A stretch of 64,000 bases of DNA from [Flexibacter] sp. ATCC 35208 (GCF_001975825.1 NZ_MTKN01000009.1:1-64000); one strand, 5' to 3'. Numbered from the stretch's first letter, positions 44,763 to 53,590 are shown. Numbers and translations: made by a program. The notes: generated by a model from the sequence alone, not told the origin.

Positions 44763-44841
44763 GTTACCCGTGTTCCAGCTGGATAGTCCAGAATGAATGG
44801 ACGAGGGGGTAAGTTACTCGTGTTCCAGTGGTACAATCCAG
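44748..44841. repeat. 44-bp direct duplication, 50-base period, at a convergent gene junction
   Basis: TGGACGAGGGGGTAAGTTAC at 44748-44767 recurs at 44798-44817 with one base changed at its end (C to T, 44817 onward differs), followed by CGTGTTCCAG and a similar TCCAG end (44791 and 44841). The block contains the end of the DUF2147 gene and, in the second copy, the end of the convergent HTTM gene, as if the junction had been copied once. Confidence 0.8.
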
Positions 44842-46109
44842 TTTGCATGGCGGTACGGCTCCCATGGCGTATTGGCCAGGTCCGTTTTCGGATCTACCAA
44901 TGGTTGTGGGTGCCGGCCATTCAGACTCACTGAACTGACTGCATATATAGAGATGTTATGTATGCCCTCTTTTGCATAGATTTCTTTGATATGCTGTGCA
45001 TACTGCCAGATCATATCAGGGAAGCCTGGCAGACTATTCAGACTTGCATAATTGAGCCTTGCTTCCGGCTCGTCTATCCATGATTTATGAGTGTCATTGT
45101 TTACTACCTTGAAATACACCCATCCACTTTTATTGCGTGACATCATTCTCCAGCTCATGCGAAATCCTTCTTCTGACCAGTAAGGTTGTGTACCAAACAA
45201 GAGATAACGTATGGGAAGTAATACCTGTATGAGGAGGTAAATGCCCATGGCATATACGGCCAGTTTTTTCCAAATAGTTAATGAGGCATTATTGGCTTTG
45301 GGCTTTAATGCAGGCCACCTTAACAATTGTCTGATCACATTTGGCGGATAAAAGAACAACATGGCAGACAAGGCCAGGAATGGGAAGATACCGATAGTGA
45401 AAACAACTGCATTGGTAAGATGGAAAATGCACGCTGCTGCCATTCCCCAGGTACGGGTACGACGGAATAACATCAGGGGTGTAATGAGGAAATCGAATAT
45501 TATTCCTATGTAGCAGAGTAAATACCTGATCCGGTTGCTGGTCAGCGTACTTTCCAGATAGCGACCTGATAACCAGTCCGGGTAGAGTTTTGCAATAGCA
45601 GCATACGTATACACGATGCCAAACTGTGCGATGAAGAACCAGCTACACCATTGTGGGCAATAGCTGGATTTGATGGAGGGACGGCGCCACACATCAACAG
45701 AGAGGCGGCGGTGTGCAGGCATCATGCACATGAAGGAACATATGAGTATGATCAGGTAATAGTGGTTGTTATAGCCACATTTTTGCATGATATAAGTGGC
45801 GGTCCAGAGTAGTGTATAGCCGATCATTGCTACCCGGTAAAAAGCTCCCAGCATGATCATGATGGCCAAAAGGCCCATCAACAGAAAATGGAAATACATA
45901 CCATTACCGGGCAGTGGACGCAACCATTCAAATCCTATAAATGGGAAGGTGAAGGCAGGCTCTATGAACAAAGTGCGTACCCTATCCGAGAAAATATCGT
46001 TGATAGATTGAAAGAACAGGAGGAATCCAAGGAGGATGCGAAAAATTACCAGTGGAGTATTGTCCACCGGCTTCCAAAAGCGGGAAGTCAGGCTATCAGC
46101 ATTGGTCAT
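44814..46109 (-). CDS. HTTM-domain (vitamin K-dependent carboxylase-like) membrane protein
   Basis: 431 residues with about six to eight membrane helices. The HTTM module is visible as TPLVIFRILLGFLLFFQSI, MLGAFYRVAMIGYTLLWTATYIMQKCGYNNHYYLIILICSFMCMMPAHRRLSVD and AQFGIVYTYAAIAKLYPDW. The C-terminal part (about 310-431) is soluble. HTTM proteins include gamma-carboxylases, but for bacterial members the reaction is not established. Single gene, convergent with the DUF2147 gene. Confidence 0.85.
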   Translation of the reverse strand: MTNADSLTSRFWKPVDNTPLVIFRILLGFLLFFQSINDIFSDRVRTLFIEPAFTFPFIGFEWLRPLPGNGMYFHFLLMGLLAIMIMLGAFYRVAMIGYTLLWTATYIMQKCGYNNHYYLIILICSFMCMMPAHRRLSVDVWRRPSIKSSYCPQWCSWFFIAQFGIVYTYAAIAKLYPDWLSGRYLESTLTSNRIRYLLCYIGIIFDFLITPLMLFRRTRTWGMAAACIFHLTNAVVFTIGIFPFLALSAMLFFYPPNVIRQLLRWPALKPKANNASLTIWKKLAVYAMGIYLLIQVLLPIRYLLFGTQPYWSEEGFRMSWRMMSRNKSGWVYFKVVNNDTHKSWIDEPEARLNYASLNSLPGFPDMIWQYAQHIKEIYAKEGIHNISIYAVSSVSLNGRHPQPLVDPKTDLANTPWEPYRHANWIVPLEHE

Positions 46110-46188
46110 ATAGCCGGAAAAATAATAGCTATCTTACATTAGTGGAGGGAAATAACGACCAAACCGGAAATTTTGTAGGTAAATATTG

Positions 46189-46287
46189 CAAATTATATGG
46201 CTACCTGCCATGCAGGCAGCCATATAATTTGAGGAGTCCCTGCGGGGAGCTTAAATAAAATTGGGGGAGCCCCTGCGGGGAGCTTAA
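46189..46287. repeat. Long hairpin plus two REP-like palindromic units
   Basis: A 20-bp stem (46189-46208 with 46212-46231, one mismatch, CAT loop) is followed by two 22-base copies of GGAG(T/C)CCCTGCGGGGAGCTTAA (46233-46254 and 46266-46287), each able to fold on CCC(C)TGCGGGG. They lie between the end of the DUF5777 gene (46307, minus strand) and the start of the HTTM gene (46109, minus strand). Likely transcript-end or REP-like elements. Confidence 0.75.
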
Positions 46288-46306
46288 TCGGAAATAGTTG
46301 CGTAGC

Positions 46307-47194
46307 TTACTTTTTGAAATTGAAATTTCTCGTGATATTGAATCCAAAATAGATATCTCCTTTACCCCAGCTACCGTCAGTTTTAGCCAGATAATAAGGA
46401 CCTACCATGCCAGCGGCATTGGTAAATACCAGCTGGAATACGTGACCTCCCGTTTCGATATCAATACCACCGGATATGGCATCATATACTTTCGTACTTA
46501 CTACCTGGTTACGCAGCAGGTAGTTGTACTCTGCGTTTACGCTCATCCGCTTCGTAAATTTCAACCGGCCACCTGCAGATACCGCGAAGAGATCGTTCTT
46601 ATCTTCCGGCGTTGGCGTGAGGTTATAGTGAATCCAGGATGGCACGACTTCAAATGAGAATGCAGATGAAAACTTTTTAGCAATGATTACCTGTGTTGTG
46701 TAGGCTGTGCGATAGCCTGCATCGAGGTAAGGCTTGTCCGTATAGCGTTGTGTATAGTTTGTGATCAGACCATACAGGCTTACAGAGATGGGCATACCTG
46801 TTTCTTTTTGCTGCAGGAGTTTATACTTCAGGGAACCATCGAAAGTTTTGTCTACAGAGCTACGGCCCAACCCAACAGAGAAGCGGTCGGTGATACCGTA
46901 ATCCAATGCAAAACGAATGGAGGCATTATCCAGACCGAAGAGTTCATAAGCACCACCGTTTAGTTTACCGAAACGGTGCATGATCATAAATTGCAGGCTT
47001 TTTTTTCCTGGCGACTCTACAGTAGGCAGGTTTACAATCTGTGTAGCCTTAAAGGTACCGGTTACCACCTGTCCTTTTTGTGATTCAGCTACGGCATCGT
47101 CCATCATTTTCATCAGACTGCTGTCCTGCGCCATCATATGGCCGCATACGAGTAATAAAAATATGGTTTGAATGATTCTTCTTTGCATATCCAT
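46307..47194 (-). CDS. DUF5777 beta-barrel protein
   Basis: 295 residues; signal peptide ends MMAQD. QKGQVVTGTFKATQIVNLPTVESPGKKSLQFMIMHRFGKLNGGAYELFGLDNASIRFALDYGITDRFSVGLGRSS is the DUF5777 pattern, and the sequence is made of outer-membrane strands ending in NFNFKK. Probably an outer-membrane barrel. It follows a YceI gene, sharing one base (47194), a common pair in Bacteroidota. Confidence 0.88.
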   Translation of the reverse strand: MDMQRRIIQTIFLLLVCGHMMAQDSSLMKMMDDAVAESQKGQVVTGTFKATQIVNLPTVESPGKKSLQFMIMHRFGKLNGGAYELFGLDNASIRFALDYGITDRFSVGLGRSSVDKTFDGSLKYKLLQQKETGMPISVSLYGLITNYTQRYTDKPYLDAGYRTAYTTQVIIAKKFSSAFSFEVVPSWIHYNLTPTPEDKNDLFAVSAGGRLKFTKRMSVNAEYNYLLRNQVVSTKVYDAISGGIDIETGGHVFQLVFTNAAGMVGPYYLAKTDGSWGKGDIYFGFNITRNFNFKK

Positions 47195-47736
47195 TATTTT
47201 GATAAAGCAGTACAGGCAGCAACTACCTGAACTGAGATTTCTGAAGCAATTTTATCTTTTACCAGCGAAGGAATTTTAATATCGAAATCGGAAGGTTTTA
47301 CCTTGAAGTCAGCTTTACCTGTTACTTTGCCATCGGCCACTTCAAATTCCGCAGGTGCACTCACTGGTTTGGTTACACCGTGCAGGGTGAGGTTACCACT
47401 TACCTGTACTTTGTAAGTACCGGGTGTGGTGCCTACATTGCCGGTGATCGTGCCTGTGAACTGGGCTTTGGGGAACTTGTCACTTTCTACATAGTTCTCG
47501 TTGTAATGGTCCTGCATCAGTTGCTTTTCAAACAGGAAGTTCTTTTGCAACAGGGTCAGGGCCACGGTCTTTTTCCCCAGATCGATGGCTGCCACTACTT
47601 GTCTGTTTTCCGCTTTGATATCTTCCAGCGGTGTTTTGGAATAGAAGTTCACTTTTCCATTGCGCGTCATGAATGTCTGTGCTTTGGCAGGCAGGTATAA
47701 CAAACTGGCCAGCGCCATTACATACATTAGTTTCAT
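47194..47736 (-). CDS. YceI-family protein, exported
   Basis: 180 residues with signal peptide (ends LPAKAQ). The lipocalin-like YceI fold is seen in VNFYSKTPLEDIKAENRQVVAAIDL, ESDKFPKAQFTGTITG and VQVSGNLTLHGVTKPVSAPAEF; the family carries polyisoprenoid lipids in an internal cavity. It is followed by the DUF5777 gene and preceded by a c-type cytochrome gene, a grouping seen in Bacteroidota. Confidence 0.9.
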   Translation of the reverse strand: MKLMYVMALASLLYLPAKAQTFMTRNGKVNFYSKTPLEDIKAENRQVVAAIDLGKKTVALTLLQKNFLFEKQLMQDHYNENYVESDKFPKAQFTGTITGNVGTTPGTYKVQVSGNLTLHGVTKPVSAPAEFEVADGKVTGKADFKVKPSDFDIKIPSLVKDKIASEISVQVVAACTALSK

Positions 47737-47747
47737 ATGTTCCTGTT

Positions 47748-48155
47748 TTAATTATTTTGAGCGCCGCGGGCGATCCAGTCTTTAATAATGTTGATATTGC
47801 AATCAGAGAGTTTGCTACCCCCCTGTGGCATGGCAGGATATCCGCTCGCGTGAGTGATGGTACCAATCAGGTTACCGTTGTTTACCTGTGTTAATACTTT
47901 TGCGTAAGTGTCGAGAGAGATACCGCCGCTGGCGCTACCATTACCATGACAGCTATAACAATTAGCTGAAATAATAGGCTGTACATTAGCAGCATATTTC
48001 ATGTTTACGGTATCGCAGGTAGTGCCACCACCGGTTCCGGTAGTATCGGTGCCTGTGCTGGTCAGATCCTTTTCATTGTCTTTCGAGCAGGATGTTACCA
48101 TGGTCAGGCAGTATACGATTGCGATTGCTGACAGGAGAAAGAATACACGCTTCAT
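47748..48155 (-). CDS. Cytochrome c-like lipoprotein
   Basis: 135 residues. A leader with lipobox MVTSC (Cys23) is followed by a Thr/Gly-rich spacer and one heme motif CYSCH (Cys66, Cys69, His70), with a candidate axial Met in GYPAMPQGG. This small planctomycete-type or PSCyt1-like single-heme domain could pass electrons at the membrane; the partner is not known. Same operon as YceI and DUF5777. Confidence 0.82.
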   Translation of the reverse strand: MKRVFFLLSAIAIVYCLTMVTSCSKDNEKDLTSTGTDTTGTGGGTTCDTVNMKYAANVQPIISANCYSCHGNGSASGGISLDTYAKVLTQVNNGNLIGTITHASGYPAMPQGGSKLSDCNINIIKDWIARGAQNN

Positions 48156-48166
48156 AATTTATAATT

Positions 48167-48586
48167 TTATTTAGTTGAGAGAATGGTCGCATCTACCAGG
48201 CTTACGTCCATCAAAAAGCCTGTGCATCTGCCTTTAACACGGATGGTTTCACCGTTTTTAGGTAGTTGATCTGAATTATCAGCAAGGCTACAGTTCACCC
48301 CACCGGGATTGGTTTCGCCAGCGGAGAGTAGTACGGAAACTTCCTTACCGTTTTGTTCTACATTCATGACGATGCCTGTAACTTCCAATACTTTGTTCTC
48401 GTACAGTTTACCGGCAGTCTTTTCATCTTTAGCATAAGTGCCATACAGTTCTCTGGCAGTTACACTATCATCTGTGTGCGCTTCGGCAGCGGTGGTTCTT
48501 GGTTTGTTGTACAAGTAGTAGCCTGATCCTCCTGCCATAAGGCATAGGAATACCGCTACGAAAAGGATTGTCTTTTTTCGCGTCAT
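48167..48586 (-). CDS. OB-fold (tRNA_anti-like) membrane-anchored protein
   Basis: 139 residues: one N-terminal membrane helix (about 5-26), then an OB-fold of the tRNA_anti-like type (KLYENKVLEVTGIVMNVEQNGKEVSVLLSAGETNPGGVNCSLAD ... GETIRVKGRCTGFLMDVSLVDATIL). It lies in the operon with cytochrome and YceI genes. Ligand unknown. Confidence 0.8.
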   Translation of the reverse strand: MTRKKTILFVAVFLCLMAGGSGYYLYNKPRTTAAEAHTDDSVTARELYGTYAKDEKTAGKLYENKVLEVTGIVMNVEQNGKEVSVLLSAGETNPGGVNCSLADNSDQLPKNGETIRVKGRCTGFLMDVSLVDATILSTK

Positions 48587-48620
48587 ACAATTTGGATTTT
48601 AAAGTTGGAAGCCTACACGA

Positions 48621-50087
48621 TTAACGGATAGATTTCGTGATGCCAATATTGATACCCATACTGGTAATGGGCAGGTCTCCGATACCGAGTCCTTTGGCAG
48701 GTATTTTCAAATATGGTTCTACACGGAGCTTACCTATTGCGCCGAGGTTGTGCTCCAATCCTACTCCCACGTTTATTATAGAAAACCAGTTTTGAGTTGC
48801 ATTCTTATAAGCCCAGGAGCTGTTTTTCAGGTCTCCGGAGGTGGTCATGTATTTATAAGCATAGTCTTCTTTTTTCATCAGGTAAGATGATACACCTGCG
48901 TTAGCGTACCAGCTTGTATTTTGACCATTTTTAATAAAGTAGTGCACATTCACTGGTATCTCGTACATATTACAATAGCCATCTACGTTAATGATCTTCC
49001 AGTTTTGGATGTAAGGAATTTTTTCCTTGCTGAAGTAGCTTCCTTCAGAGTAGTAGCTTTTGTGATCATAGAGGAGACCGGTTTCCACAGCAAAGCTGCG
49101 GGAGATGCGGTAACCGACTATGATACCGGCGCCATATCCTACATCGTCCACGTGTTGCATTTTTACAGTGCTGATGTCAGGACTGGCGATAAGGCCGAAA
49201 TAGAGGCCTGTCTGCACTTTGGCAGGGGACTGCTTTTTCTTTACTACTGGTTCTGCTGGCGTTTTCTTTACCTGCTCTTCTGCTGTTTCCTTTATTACTG
49301 GTTCAGTTGTGTTATTTATTACTGGTTCTGCTGTTATTGGCAGCGGAATATCCTGTACTGGTGTGGTGATCGTTGGCGTTGTAGTGTTACTGTCCACTGG
49401 TAATTTTTCCTGCACATTTTGCACAGGTGGAGTTGTAGGCTCACCAGCGAAAATGGAGGTACCCGAAATTGATTTATTGACGTCTTGTTTCTTTGTATTA
49501 TTTGTTACAACACCAATAACGAAGGTTGATGTATGCTTATTGTTTGTCTTTGTTGTTTTATCAGAATTAAATCTATTATTGGTTAACCTAAGAGTAGGCG
49601 AAGCAAAAATAGAATTGGGAATAGTAGTATGAGTCGATGATTTTATCGGTGTTGTTGTATTTGTTATTGTATTGGTAGTATTATTAGTATTTATTGTATT
49701 AGTAGTGTTGGTATTATTATTAGTATTTATTTTATTGGTAGAAGTATTAGTAGTATTGGTATTATTGGTAGTAGTATTAGTATTTGTTGTTATCGCTGTT
49801 GTTGCTAAAGAATTAGTTGTTATTGCTGGTGTTGTCGTTATTGTTGTTGCTATTCCTGTTCCAGTACGCGGCAGCTTACCTGTTTCCAGAGGTGGCGCGT
49901 AGGATATAAAAAAAAGTATAGTCATTAGTATGCTTATGCCCAGCCATACCCACTTATTACCCCGCACGCCTTCCACTGCAGCCGGTTGTGGCTGTGCAGA
50001 CTGCAGGCGACTACTGAGAGCATCCCAGTCCGCACCATCCGTTTTTAAGGGATACTGCGACGCCGCATTGCGGAATAATTCATCCAT
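48621..50087 (-). CDS. Envelope-spanning protein: cytosolic head, membrane helix, Thr/Asn linker, beta-barrel
   Basis: Start at MDELFRNAA (50087), with 50108 as alternative. Numbered from 50108: a short cytosolic region (about 8-50, DELFRNAASQYPLKTDGADWDALSSRL), one inner-membrane helix (52-70), a low-complexity Thr/Asn linker (about 84-165), a Pro-rich stretch (225-300) and a C-terminal outer-membrane barrel (about 300-495) ending in SIR. No signal peptide is present. The neighbour upstream is an ECF sigma gene overlapping by 13 bases with the longer start, so the head may act as an anti-sigma domain joined through both membranes to a barrel. This architecture is inferred. Confidence 0.72.
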   Translation of the reverse strand: MDELFRNAASQYPLKTDGADWDALSSRLQSAQPQPAAVEGVRGNKWVWLGISILMTILFFISYAPPLETGKLPRTGTGIATTITTTPAITTNSLATTAITTNTNTTTNNTNTTNTSTNKINTNNNTNTTNTINTNNTTNTITNTTTPIKSSTHTTIPNSIFASPTLRLTNNRFNSDKTTKTNNKHTSTFVIGVVTNNTKKQDVNKSISGTSIFAGEPTTPPVQNVQEKLPVDSNTTTPTITTPVQDIPLPITAEPVINNTTEPVIKETAEEQVKKTPAEPVVKKKQSPAKVQTGLYFGLIASPDISTVKMQHVDDVGYGAGIIVGYRISRSFAVETGLLYDHKSYYSEGSYFSKEKIPYIQNWKIINVDGYCNMYEIPVNVHYFIKNGQNTSWYANAGVSSYLMKKEDYAYKYMTTSGDLKNSSWAYKNATQNWFSIINVGVGLEHNLGAIGKLRVEPYLKIPAKGLGIGDLPITSMGINIGITKSIR

Positions 50088-50095
50088 ATCGTCAT

Positions 50096-50671
50096 CTAAA
50101 AGCTGCATATATCAAATTCCCGTATGCCGTTATTTAATTTCTTTCTTAAATGTTCTCTTGCTTTTGAAAGATTTGATTTTGAAGTGCCTAAACTGATATT
50201 CAGCTTGTCTGCAATTTCCTGATGGGAAAACCCATCTATTACATACATGTTGAATACAACCTGATAGGAAGGAGGTAATTCTTTGATCAGGATGATCAGT
50301 TCTTTATAATATAACTTTTGTTCTGCGGATTGCCCCATATCGGGTGTTTCCCATACGTATTCCGGGATACCCCCTATTTCAGGGATCATATTCTTCCTGC
50401 GCAGTTCATCGATGGCCGTGTTTACCATGATCTTGCGCATCCACCCCAGGAGCATTCTTTCCAGATCCTCTCCTTCTTCATAGGTAAACCTGTCAAACCG
50501 GTTGAATAGTTTTACAAATCCGTCATTCACCACCTCAGTCGCTCTCTCATACCTGTATATATACCTGAACACAATTTTCAGGGCATATGCATAATACCGT
50601 TCGTACAGCAGCCGCTGGCACCTGGGCTGTGCATGCATACACCCTTCTATTATGGTCTTAAGTTGTTCCAA
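50096..50671 (-). CDS. ECF sigma-70 factor
   Basis: 191 residues with region 2 (YERATEVVNDGFVKLFNRFDRF, with MRKIMVNTAIDELRRKNM) and region 4 (YQVVFNMYVIDGFSHQEIADKLNISLGTSKSNLSKAREHLRKKL). It heads the minus-strand operon that runs to 46307 and should be controlled by the envelope-spanning protein encoded next. Overlaps that gene's longer start by 13 bases. Confidence 0.93.
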   Translation of the reverse strand: MEQLKTIIEGCMHAQPRCQRLLYERYYAYALKIVFRYIYRYERATEVVNDGFVKLFNRFDRFTYEEGEDLERMLLGWMRKIMVNTAIDELRRKNMIPEIGGIPEYVWETPDMGQSAEQKLYYKELIILIKELPPSYQVVFNMYVIDGFSHQEIADKLNISLGTSKSNLSKAREHLRKKLNNGIREFDICSF

Positions 50672-50831
50672 ATGAGTAGCCGTCTGTATTTAATCTATAC
50701 TATTATAATACGGAATCTGTTATCCAATGGTTGCCTGTGAGCAGAAATATTTTTTATCTTATAATTATCAAGTACTTATGTAATATTCAGGGATATTAAA
50801 CCTGAACGATGAAATACAGTTCTAAGCTAAT

Positions 50832-51647
50832 ATGAAATTATCACATGCTATCAGCTACTGCTCCCTTTTGCTGGCACTGGGCACTAGTTGTAACAGAAAT
50901 ATAGCTCCACAGGAGCGTTTTCAATCCAGCCCTATTGATCCAGATGGTAATGCCTCCGAGTGGACGATGCCATTGCGCTATGCTAACAGCCAATATACAC
51001 TGTCTTATAGTATTACCAATGACTCCCGGAATATTTATATCTGTGTCATGACTTCAGACCCCGAAATGAAACACCGGATCATGAAGGCGGGTATGAGCCT
51101 TTATTTTGATCCAAAGGGCAAACAGAAGAAAAAAATGGCCCTGGTATACCCGGAAAGGAACATGGATGGCATAAAAGTCCCAACTGTTTATAATACAGAT
51201 GGCTTTCTGAATATGGAAAACGGGCAGCATAACCTGACGGATAAGATGACGGGGATTAAAATTGGATTAAATCCGATGGCTGATAGTGGCCTGGTATATG
51301 AGGCAGCGATACCATTGAACAGGGTGCTTGCCAATGGATTGTCAGAAAAAGCCCTCAGAAAGAGCTTTAGTGTGGGAGTTATGGTGAACCAGCTGCCTGG
51401 TAAGCGGGGTGGTCCGGGTGAAGGACAGGGTCAGGGTCAACGTCGTGGCGGTGGTGGCGGTTCTCCCAGGGTGTCATTTGGCGGAGGTATGGGCATGGGT
51501 GGCATGGGCAGCGGCATGGGTATGGGTGTAGGTATGGGCATGGGTGGTATGCGTGGCGGAATGGGTGGTGGCCGTGGGGGTGCACAGCAGGTGGAGGAAG
51601 ATGTGACCTGGACTACTTTCCGGTTTTCGGCGGAAGAAAAAAAATAA
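50832..51647 (+). CDS. Lipoprotein with Gly/Met-rich tail
   Basis: 271 residues; lipobox LGTSC (Cys20). Residues about 30-180 resemble a CBM9-like domain (IDPDGNASEWTMPLRY..., YSITNDSRNIYICVMTSDPEM, EAAIPLNRVL). The C-terminal region (about 195-255) consists of Gly-Gly-Met runs, for example GGGMGMGGMGSGMGM. The Met-rich tail could bind copper or be a flexible spacer; this is inference. The gene stands alone; a DUF6965 gene follows. Confidence 0.65.
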   Translation: MKLSHAISYCSLLLALGTSCNRNIAPQERFQSSPIDPDGNASEWTMPLRYANSQYTLSYSITNDSRNIYICVMTSDPEMKHRIMKAGMSLYFDPKGKQKKKMALVYPERNMDGIKVPTVYNTDGFLNMENGQHNLTDKMTGIKIGLNPMADSGLVYEAAIPLNRVLANGLSEKALRKSFSVGVMVNQLPGKRGGPGEGQGQGQRRGGGGGSPRVSFGGGMGMGGMGSGMGMGVGMGMGGMRGGMGGGRGGAQQVEEDVTWTTFRFSAEEKK

Positions 51648-51665
51648 AATCGCCATCTTTGCGCC

Positions 51666-51881
51666 ATGAAATATGCCGACAAAGAGATCCAGGAGCTGGA
51701 AGAGTTCTATAAAACAGCGTCCTTACCCGATTCTATAGAATTATTCCATAGTACTACTATTACCGATGTAAAGGCTTTTGTACATAGCCATCTGCAGATT
51801 ATGAAACAGCGACAGGGTGTACCAGTTTTTGAAGGGTTTTATGACAGGCTGGTTTTATTGAAGGAGAAACTTTCACAATAG
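51666..51881 (+). CDS. DUF6965 protein
   Basis: 71 residues: KEIQELEEFYKTASLPDSIELFHSTTITDVKAFVHSHLQIMKQRQ...FEGFYDRLVLLKEKL matches DUF6965, small cytosolic proteins of Bacteroidota with unknown role. It follows the Gly/Met-rich lipoprotein by 18 bases and ends 18 bases before a strong terminator. Confidence 0.75.
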   Translation: MKYADKEIQELEEFYKTASLPDSIELFHSTTITDVKAFVHSHLQIMKQRQGVPVFEGFYDRLVLLKEKLSQ

Positions 51882-51899
51882 TCGAACTCTGCTATAGTA

Positions 51900-51934
51900 C
51901 TAAAACGCTTTTGCCTTCGGCAAAAGCGTTTTAG
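51900..51934 (+). terminator. Intrinsic terminator
   Basis: A perfect 16-bp stem, CTAAAACGCTTTTGCC / GGCAAAAGCGTTTTAG, with a TTC loop lies downstream of the DUF6965 gene. The T run after the stem is short (TTTTAG inside the stem, then TTTA), so efficiency may be moderate. Confidence 0.75.
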
Positions 51935-52012
51935 TTTATGGGATGAGGAGGATGGGGGGAAATAACCTGCGGTAAGCTTTAAAAGAATTCCCGTAATTTT
52001 ACCGCCTTAATT

Positions 52013-52945
52013 ATGAACACGCAGACGCCAATACTGGACATACCATCCACCATAAAATATTACCTGTCACTGGACAAAAAGGTCGCGCAAAGTTTTGGAA
52101 TGGATAAATATGATGAGCTCCTGCACCCCGACAACTTCGCTATATTGAGCAACGAAGGCAGTGTTAAAAACGGAGCCCCCATTAAAACAGACCATTACGC
52201 CCTGATCCTTTGTATCAGGGGCACCTGCACAAAGACGGTCGGGCCTTTCACCTTCCAGGTGACACCACAGTCTTTGCATATTGTCTCGCCACGCTTTATC
52301 AATTCTTTTGAAAATGCATCTGAGGACCTGTTGCTCTATATGGTCATGTTTAAAAAAGAATTTATTTCCGATATTTTTATCAAACAAAGCGTACTCGACC
52401 CTTTGATGGACCTGCACCCTGAGTGCCCACCTATCTATAGTCTTTCTGACCACAACTTCCAAAAGATCAAATCACTCTATGAGAAAATAGACCTGGAGTA
52501 TAAAGAAGAAAATCCTTTCTTTCTTCAGATGATCCGGTTACAACTGGTGGAATTACTCTATGAGGTGAACAGAACTTTTGAGAAATGTACGGACAGCCGC
52601 ACGCACTACCAGCTGACACGGCAGTATACGCTTTTCATGAACTTCAGGGATCTTGTGGAAGAACATTTTCTCACGAAGAGAACGGTGCAGGAATTTGCCG
52701 ACCTGCTACATGTATCGGCCAAGCATTTGAGTGAGGTGGTGAAACAGGAAACGGGGAAAAATGCGTTGCATATTATTCATGCGAGAGTATTTTTAGAAGC
52801 GCGGTTATTACTTACGACTTCTTCTCTCAGTGTTAAAGAGGTGTCGGACCAATTGAATTTTGATACCAGTTCTCACTTCAGCAGATTCTTTAAGAAGTTT
52901 GCGGACGAGAATCCTTCTGCTTACAAAAAAGTAGTTACGCCATAA
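52013..52945 (+). CDS. AraC-family transcription regulator
   Basis: 310 residues with an N-terminal cupin-like sensing half (NAILSNEGSVKN..., CIRGTCTKTVGPFTFQVTPQSLHIVSPRFINSFENASEDLLLYMVMF) and a C-terminal AraC HTH pair (RTVQEFADLLHVSAKHLSEVVKQETGKNALHIIHARV and SVKEVSDQLNFDTSSHFSRFFKKFADENPSAYKK). Target unknown; it is flanked by a terminator on each side and faces a small beta-barrel gene. Confidence 0.92.
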   Translation: MNTQTPILDIPSTIKYYLSLDKKVAQSFGMDKYDELLHPDNFAILSNEGSVKNGAPIKTDHYALILCIRGTCTKTVGPFTFQVTPQSLHIVSPRFINSFENASEDLLLYMVMFKKEFISDIFIKQSVLDPLMDLHPECPPIYSLSDHNFQKIKSLYEKIDLEYKEENPFFLQMIRLQLVELLYEVNRTFEKCTDSRTHYQLTRQYTLFMNFRDLVEEHFLTKRTVQEFADLLHVSAKHLSEVVKQETGKNALHIIHARVFLEARLLLTTSSLSVKEVSDQLNFDTSSHFSRFFKKFADENPSAYKKVVTP

Positions 52946-52949
52946 AACG

Positions 52950-52984
52950 AAATAGTCGTCCGACATGCTAGCGGACGACTATTT
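52950..52984. terminator. Bidirectional hairpin terminator
   Basis: Perfect 13-bp stem AAATAGTCGTCCG / CGGACGACTATTT around ACATGCTAG, flanked by A and T runs. It lies between the AraC gene (plus) and the end of the small beta-barrel gene (minus, 53012). Confidence 0.8.
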
Positions 52985-53011
52985 TCACTTAACCATAAAC
53001 CCCTATACAAA

Positions 53012-53590
53012 CTAAAGTTTAAATGCGTATGCTACTCTGACACCTATGACATTGTTGGATGTTCCACCATCGACAAATTTAGAGTTGCCATCAAATTTCA
53101 CGGCAGCATCCAGGTAATTGCCTTTGCCCAGTGGAATCAGGTAACCTATCTGCGGTGTGTACACGAAAGCTGCTGACTTATCGTTGTACACGCCGGTGCT
53201 ATTGGTAATAAAGCTTACGCCCGCCTGACCCTGTATGTATACATTGTTATTGCTGAACGGATAATACTTCAAACCTAATTTTACCGGAATTAACTGCAGA
53301 TCATCCAGGCCTGGTGTATTGTCGGCAAAGATATTGGTGTAACCTGCGTTCAGGTTAATGTACAATGTACGTTTTACCAATGCATAATCTGCCTGTACAG
53401 AACCACCCAGGGTCCAGTTGTAATGATCTTTGAGATTACCTAATGGAATGCCGGCCTCGGGGCCTACGCTTAATAGAAATGCGGGTCTGTCTGTCGTAAC
53501 CTTATCATCCTTGCTCTGTGCCTTTGCGCCTACTGCTACTGCTAAAAATAAACCTAATGTAACAAGTCCTTTCATTACTTTCTTTTTCAT
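53012..53590 (-). CDS. Small outer-membrane beta-barrel protein
   Basis: 192 residues; signal peptide ends VGAKAQ. Alternating strands (LSVGPEAGIPLGNLKDHYNWTLGGSVQADYALVKRTLYINLNAGYTNIF ... VRVAYAFKL), ending in an aromatic-x-Leu, indicate an eight-stranded porin-type barrel (PorT/OmpA-barrel like). No enzyme motif. Function unknown. Confidence 0.82.
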   Translation of the reverse strand: MKKKVMKGLVTLGLFLAVAVGAKAQSKDDKVTTDRPAFLLSVGPEAGIPLGNLKDHYNWTLGGSVQADYALVKRTLYINLNAGYTNIFADNTPGLDDLQLIPVKLGLKYYPFSNNNVYIQGQAGVSFITNSTGVYNDKSAAFVYTPQIGYLIPLGKGNYLDAAVKFDGNSKFVDGGTSNNVIGVRVAYAFKL

